This document shows, in pieces, positions 61,440 to 64,000 of a DNA stretch of 64,000 nucleotides. Every line of letters starts with the position of its first letter. The stretch's first letter is position 1. Position numbers and translations under genes: made by a program. The notes beneath the pieces are model-generated. The model saw nothing but the letters and a program-made list of their open reading frames with translations, was not told where the DNA came from and did no database searches. The stretch is from Acidimicrobiales bacterium (GTDB lineage: Bacteria > Actinomycetota > Acidimicrobiia > Acidimicrobiales > GCA-2861595). Location of the stretch: positions 1-64,000 of the forward strand of contig DATAIT010000100.1 of the NCBI GenBank assembly GCA_036262515.1. The letters run 5' to 3'.

Positions 61440-62735
61440 TCAGGCCCGGGCCGGCGCGGGCACCACCTGCTGGCCGCGCAGGTACGGCGCCAGCACGTCG
61501 GGCAGGCGCACGGATCCGTCCGGCTGCCGGTTGCACTCCACCAGCGCCGCCCAGACGCGTGGGACGGCCAGGGCCGACCCGTTGAGGGTGTGGACGAAGG
61601 CGACGCCCTTCCCGCCGGCGGGTCGGTACCGGATGTTGGCTCGACGGGCCTGGTAGTCGCTGAACCAGGAGACCGACGACACCTCGAGCCACTGGTCGAC
61701 GCCCGGCGCGTACACCTCCACATCGAAGGCGCGGGCGTGCGACTGGCCGAGGTCGCCGGTACAGATCTCCACCACCCGGTACCCGAGCCCGAGCTCGCGC
61801 AGCACGCCTTCGGCCCGGCGCAGGAGATCGGCGTGCACCTCCGCCGCCTGCTCGGGCGTGGCGTAGGCGAGGATCTCCACCTTGTCGAACTCGTGCACCC
61901 GCAGCAGGCCGCGCGTGTCACGGCCGGCCGACCCGGCCTCCCGCCGGTAGCACGAGGTGTGGGCCATGAGCCGCACGGGGAGGTCGGCCTCGTCGAGGAT
62001 CTCGTCCCGGCCGAGCGACGTGAGGGGCACCTCCGCGGTGGGAATGGCCCAGAGGTCGTCGCGCTCGATGTGGTAGGCGTCGTCGGCGAACTTGGGCAGC
62101 TGGCCGGTGGCCGTGAGCGTGTCCGTGCGCACCAGGGTCGGGGGCCGGATCTCCTCGAACGCGTCGGCATTGCGGTCGAGCGCCAGCTGGCACAGCGCCC
62201 GCACGAGGGTGGCCCCCATGCCGCGGTAGGCGACGAACATCGACCCCGAGATCTTGGCGCCCCGCTCGAGATCGAGGATGCCGAGCTCGGCGCCGATCTC
62301 CCAGTGCGGCAAGCGCTGGTGGTCCGCGAAGGCGCCGGGGTCGTGGCCCTCGACGCGCAGCACGGGATTGTCCTCGGCGGAGGCGCCGTCGGGTGCATCG
62401 GCCGACGGAAGGTTGGGGATGCGGAGGAGGAGGTCCTGGAGGCGGCCGTCGACCTCGACCGTCTCGCTGTCGATCGACCGCTCCTCGTCGCCCAAGGCGC
62501 GGCTCTCCGCCGCCAGTGCGTCGGCCACGGCCTGGTCGCCGTCGCGCCGGGCCCTGCCGACCTGCTGGGAGATGGCCTTCACCTTGGCGCGGATGACGTC
62601 GCGGCGACCGGCCAGCTCGCGGCGGCGGACGTCGAGCTCGGCCGCCCGCTCGACGTCGGCGCCGTCGACCCCCTTGCGGGCCAGCGCCTCCTTCACCGCG
62701 TCCAGGTCGGTGCGCAGGAGGCGAACGTCGATCAT
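61440..62735 (-). CDS. serS: seryl-tRNA synthetase
   Basis: This 431-residue class II synthetase charges tRNA-Ser. The N-terminal coiled-coil arm covers about residues 25-105. Motif 2 is SCYRREAGSAGRDTRGLLR; motif 3 ends with NGSALAVPRVWAALVE. EVSSVSWFSDYQARR replaces the more common SSCSNF form. The ATG at 62735 is preceded by a divergent gene. The length is typical. Confidence 0.95.
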   Translation of the reverse strand: MIDVRLLRTDLDAVKEALARKGVDGADVERAAELDVRRRELAGRRDVIRAKVKAISQQVGRARRDGDQAVADALAAESRALGDEERSIDSETVEVDGRLQDLLLRIPNLPSADAPDGASAEDNPVLRVEGHDPGAFADHQRLPHWEIGAELGILDLERGAKISGSMFVAYRGMGATLVRALCQLALDRNADAFEEIRPPTLVRTDTLTATGQLPKFADDAYHIERDDLWAIPTAEVPLTSLGRDEILDEADLPVRLMAHTSCYRREAGSAGRDTRGLLRVHEFDKVEILAYATPEQAAEVHADLLRRAEGVLRELGLGYRVVEICTGDLGQSHARAFDVEVYAPGVDQWLEVSSVSWFSDYQARRANIRYRPAGGKGVAFVHTLNGSALAVPRVWAALVECNRQPDGSVRLPDVLAPYLRGQQVVPAPARA

Positions 62736-62762
62736 GAGGGGGGAACGGTAGCGTGCGCCGCC

Positions 62763-64000
62763 ATGGCGGCCGTCGAGATCTCCGACCTCGTCGTCCGCTA
62801 CGGCAGCCTGACGGCGGTCGCCGGCGTGTCGTTCGAGGCCTCTGTCGGTGAGGTGGTGGCCCTCCTCGGCCCCAACGGTGCAGGCAAGACGACCACGATC
62901 GAGACGCTGGAGGGATACCGCCGGCCGACGTCCGGAGCCGTCCGGGTTCTCGGTCTCGACCCGGTGGCGGCCCGCACCGACGTGATGCCGCACATCGGGG
63001 TGATGCTCCAGCGCGGCGGGGTCTACCCGTCCATGACGGCGCTCGACGCCGTCCGCCTCTTCGCCTCGTACTACGACGGCGCCGAGGATCCCGCGGCCCT
63101 GCTCGACCGTGTGGGCCTCACCGCAGTCGCCCACACTCGGTGGCGGAAGCTGTCGGGTGGGGAGCAGCAGCGCCTGTCGCTGGCGCTTGCGCTGGTGGGC
63201 CGGCCGGCGGTGGCGTTCCTCGACGAGCCCACCGCCGGGGTCGACCCCGCCGGGCGCCTCGCCATACGGTCGGTGATCGGCGACCTGCGGGATCGGGGGA
63301 CATGCGTCCTGCTCGCCACCCACGAGCTCGACGAGGCCGAGCACGTGGCCGACCGCGTGGTGATCGTCGACCACGGCCGCGTGGTGACATCGGGCACGAC
63401 GGCCGAGCTGCGGGCCGGCGGCGACACCCACCGCATCCGCTTCTCGGCGCCTGCCGGGCTCGACACGGAAGCGCTCGGTGCGGCGGTCGGCGCGAGCGTG
63501 GCCGAGCGGGCGGCGGGCGAGTACGAGGCCGACACGGAGCCCACACCGGCCACCGTGGCCCGCCTCACCGCCTGGCTGGCCGAGCACAACTTGGCCCTGG
63601 CCGACCTGCGCACGGGCCGCCAGACGCTGGAGGAGGCCTTCCTCCGCCTCACCGGTCCCGGCGCGCCCGCCCCGCGGCCGGCGGGGGAACCCGGCGCCGC
63701 CCACGAGGGCATGGCTGCCGGTCACGCCGCCGAGCAGCGCGGAGCCGGCGCAGCGTCGGGCGAAGCAGGCCCGACCGTGGAAACGCCGCCCACTCCGGTC
63801 GCAGACCGCAGGATCGCCCGGCTGGTGGCCCAGACGAGGGCAGAGATCACCATGACGCTCCGCAGGGGTGAGTCGGTGCTCCTCGCGCTCGGCATCCCCG
63901 TGCTGCTGCTGGTCTTCTTCTCCCTCGTCGACGTGCTGCCGACGGGCACCGACGAGCCCGTGGACTTCCTGGCACCCGGGATCCTCGCCCTGGCCGTCAT
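62763..64000 (+). CDS. ABC transporter: ATPase fused to ABC-2 type membrane domain (partial)
   Basis: The frame is open to the right edge (412 codons). Residues 1-about 300 are an ABC ATPase of the drug/antibiotic exporter group: Walker A GPNGAGKTT (36-44), signature LSGGEQQRL, Walker B AFLDEPTAGVD and switch ATHELDEAEHV. A Pro/Ala/Gly linker (about 303-350) then leads into ARLVAQTRAEITMTLRRGE and a membrane helix, as at the start of ABC-2 permeases. The fusion in one chain is the notable point. The ATG at 62763 diverges from serS across 27 bases. Confidence 0.88.
   Translation, partial: MAAVEISDLVVRYGSLTAVAGVSFEASVGEVVALLGPNGAGKTTTIETLEGYRRPTSGAVRVLGLDPVAARTDVMPHIGVMLQRGGVYPSMTALDAVRLFASYYDGAEDPAALLDRVGLTAVAHTRWRKLSGGEQQRLSLALALVGRPAVAFLDEPTAGVDPAGRLAIRSVIGDLRDRGTCVLLATHELDEAEHVADRVVIVDHGRVVTSGTTAELRAGGDTHRIRFSAPAGLDTEALGAAVGASVAERAAGEYEADTEPTPATVARLTAWLAEHNLALADLRTGRQTLEEAFLRLTGPGAPAPRPAGEPGAAHEGMAAGHAAEQRGAGAASGEAGPTVETPPTPVADRRIARLVAQTRAEITMTLRRGESVLLALGIPVLLLVFFSLVDVLPTGTDEPVDFLAPGILALAV

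Overview
The window is a GC-rich (roughly 70% by eye), densely packed bacterial chromosome segment. Most genes overlap by ATGA, GTGA or TGATG, and GTG starts are common. The gene content points to an actinobacterium, most likely an uncultured Acidimicrobiia-type lineage. The evidence is MshA and EgtD (mycothiol and ergothioneine), nickel superoxide dismutase, a DUF3039 protein, a BldC/excisionase-like HTH protein beside proC, an RsiG-like c-di-GMP-responsive anti-sigma factor, and a Rex-haem operon laid out as in Streptomyces. The exact lineage is inference. No phage, transposon or CRISPR array was seen.

1-19,976 (minus strand): two complex I clusters lie in tandem. The upstream one (19,976 to 4,675) is a complete 14-gene nuoA-N operon. 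The one after it (4,602 to 1, running off the window) is nuoABCD-H-I-J with no nuoE, nuoF or nuoG; a 37-codon ORF sits where they would be. 20,045-25,279 (minus): a cytochrome bc-type operon with a split cytochrome b, a Rieske protein, a dihaem cytochrome c, a 2x[4Fe-4S] ferredoxin and two unrecognised membrane proteins. A cytochrome c and a geranylgeranyl-reductase-family flavoprotein diverge from it. Together these form a menaquinone-based respiratory chain.

29,320-36,752 (minus): rex, cysG-N, hemA, hemC, cobA-hemD, hemB and hemL make uroporphyrinogen III and open the sirohaem branch under a redox sensor. Three 18-bp sites sharing CGTG-N5-GTTCACAA lie upstream of nuoA-2, the bc operon and rex. 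They look like Rex operators linking haem supply to the electron transport chain.

36,800-50,800: a mixed housekeeping and envelope region. It holds a SAM hydrolase-like protein, proC, a tandemly duplicated vanadium-haloperoxidase/PAP2-like lipoprotein, a DM13 lipoprotein, an M23 peptidase, mshA, rsiG-like, sodX/sodN, a urate-oxidase N-terminal-like membrane protein, a MoaD-like protein, a double hotdog dehydratase, a phosphoglycerate-mutase-family protein and a YgjP-like metallopeptidase. 50,749-57,270: an alpha/beta hydrolase, an ABC1 kinase, a DksA-type zinc finger, tRNA-Lys(TTT), several tiny membrane peptides, egtD and an esterase. 57,296-64,000: sdhC/sdhD without adjacent sdhA/sdhB, a Zur-controlled znuABC locus, serS, and the start of an ABC ATPase fused to its membrane domain. 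No gene-free stretch exceeds 300 bases; the longest is 43,501-43,781, where I recognise nothing specific.
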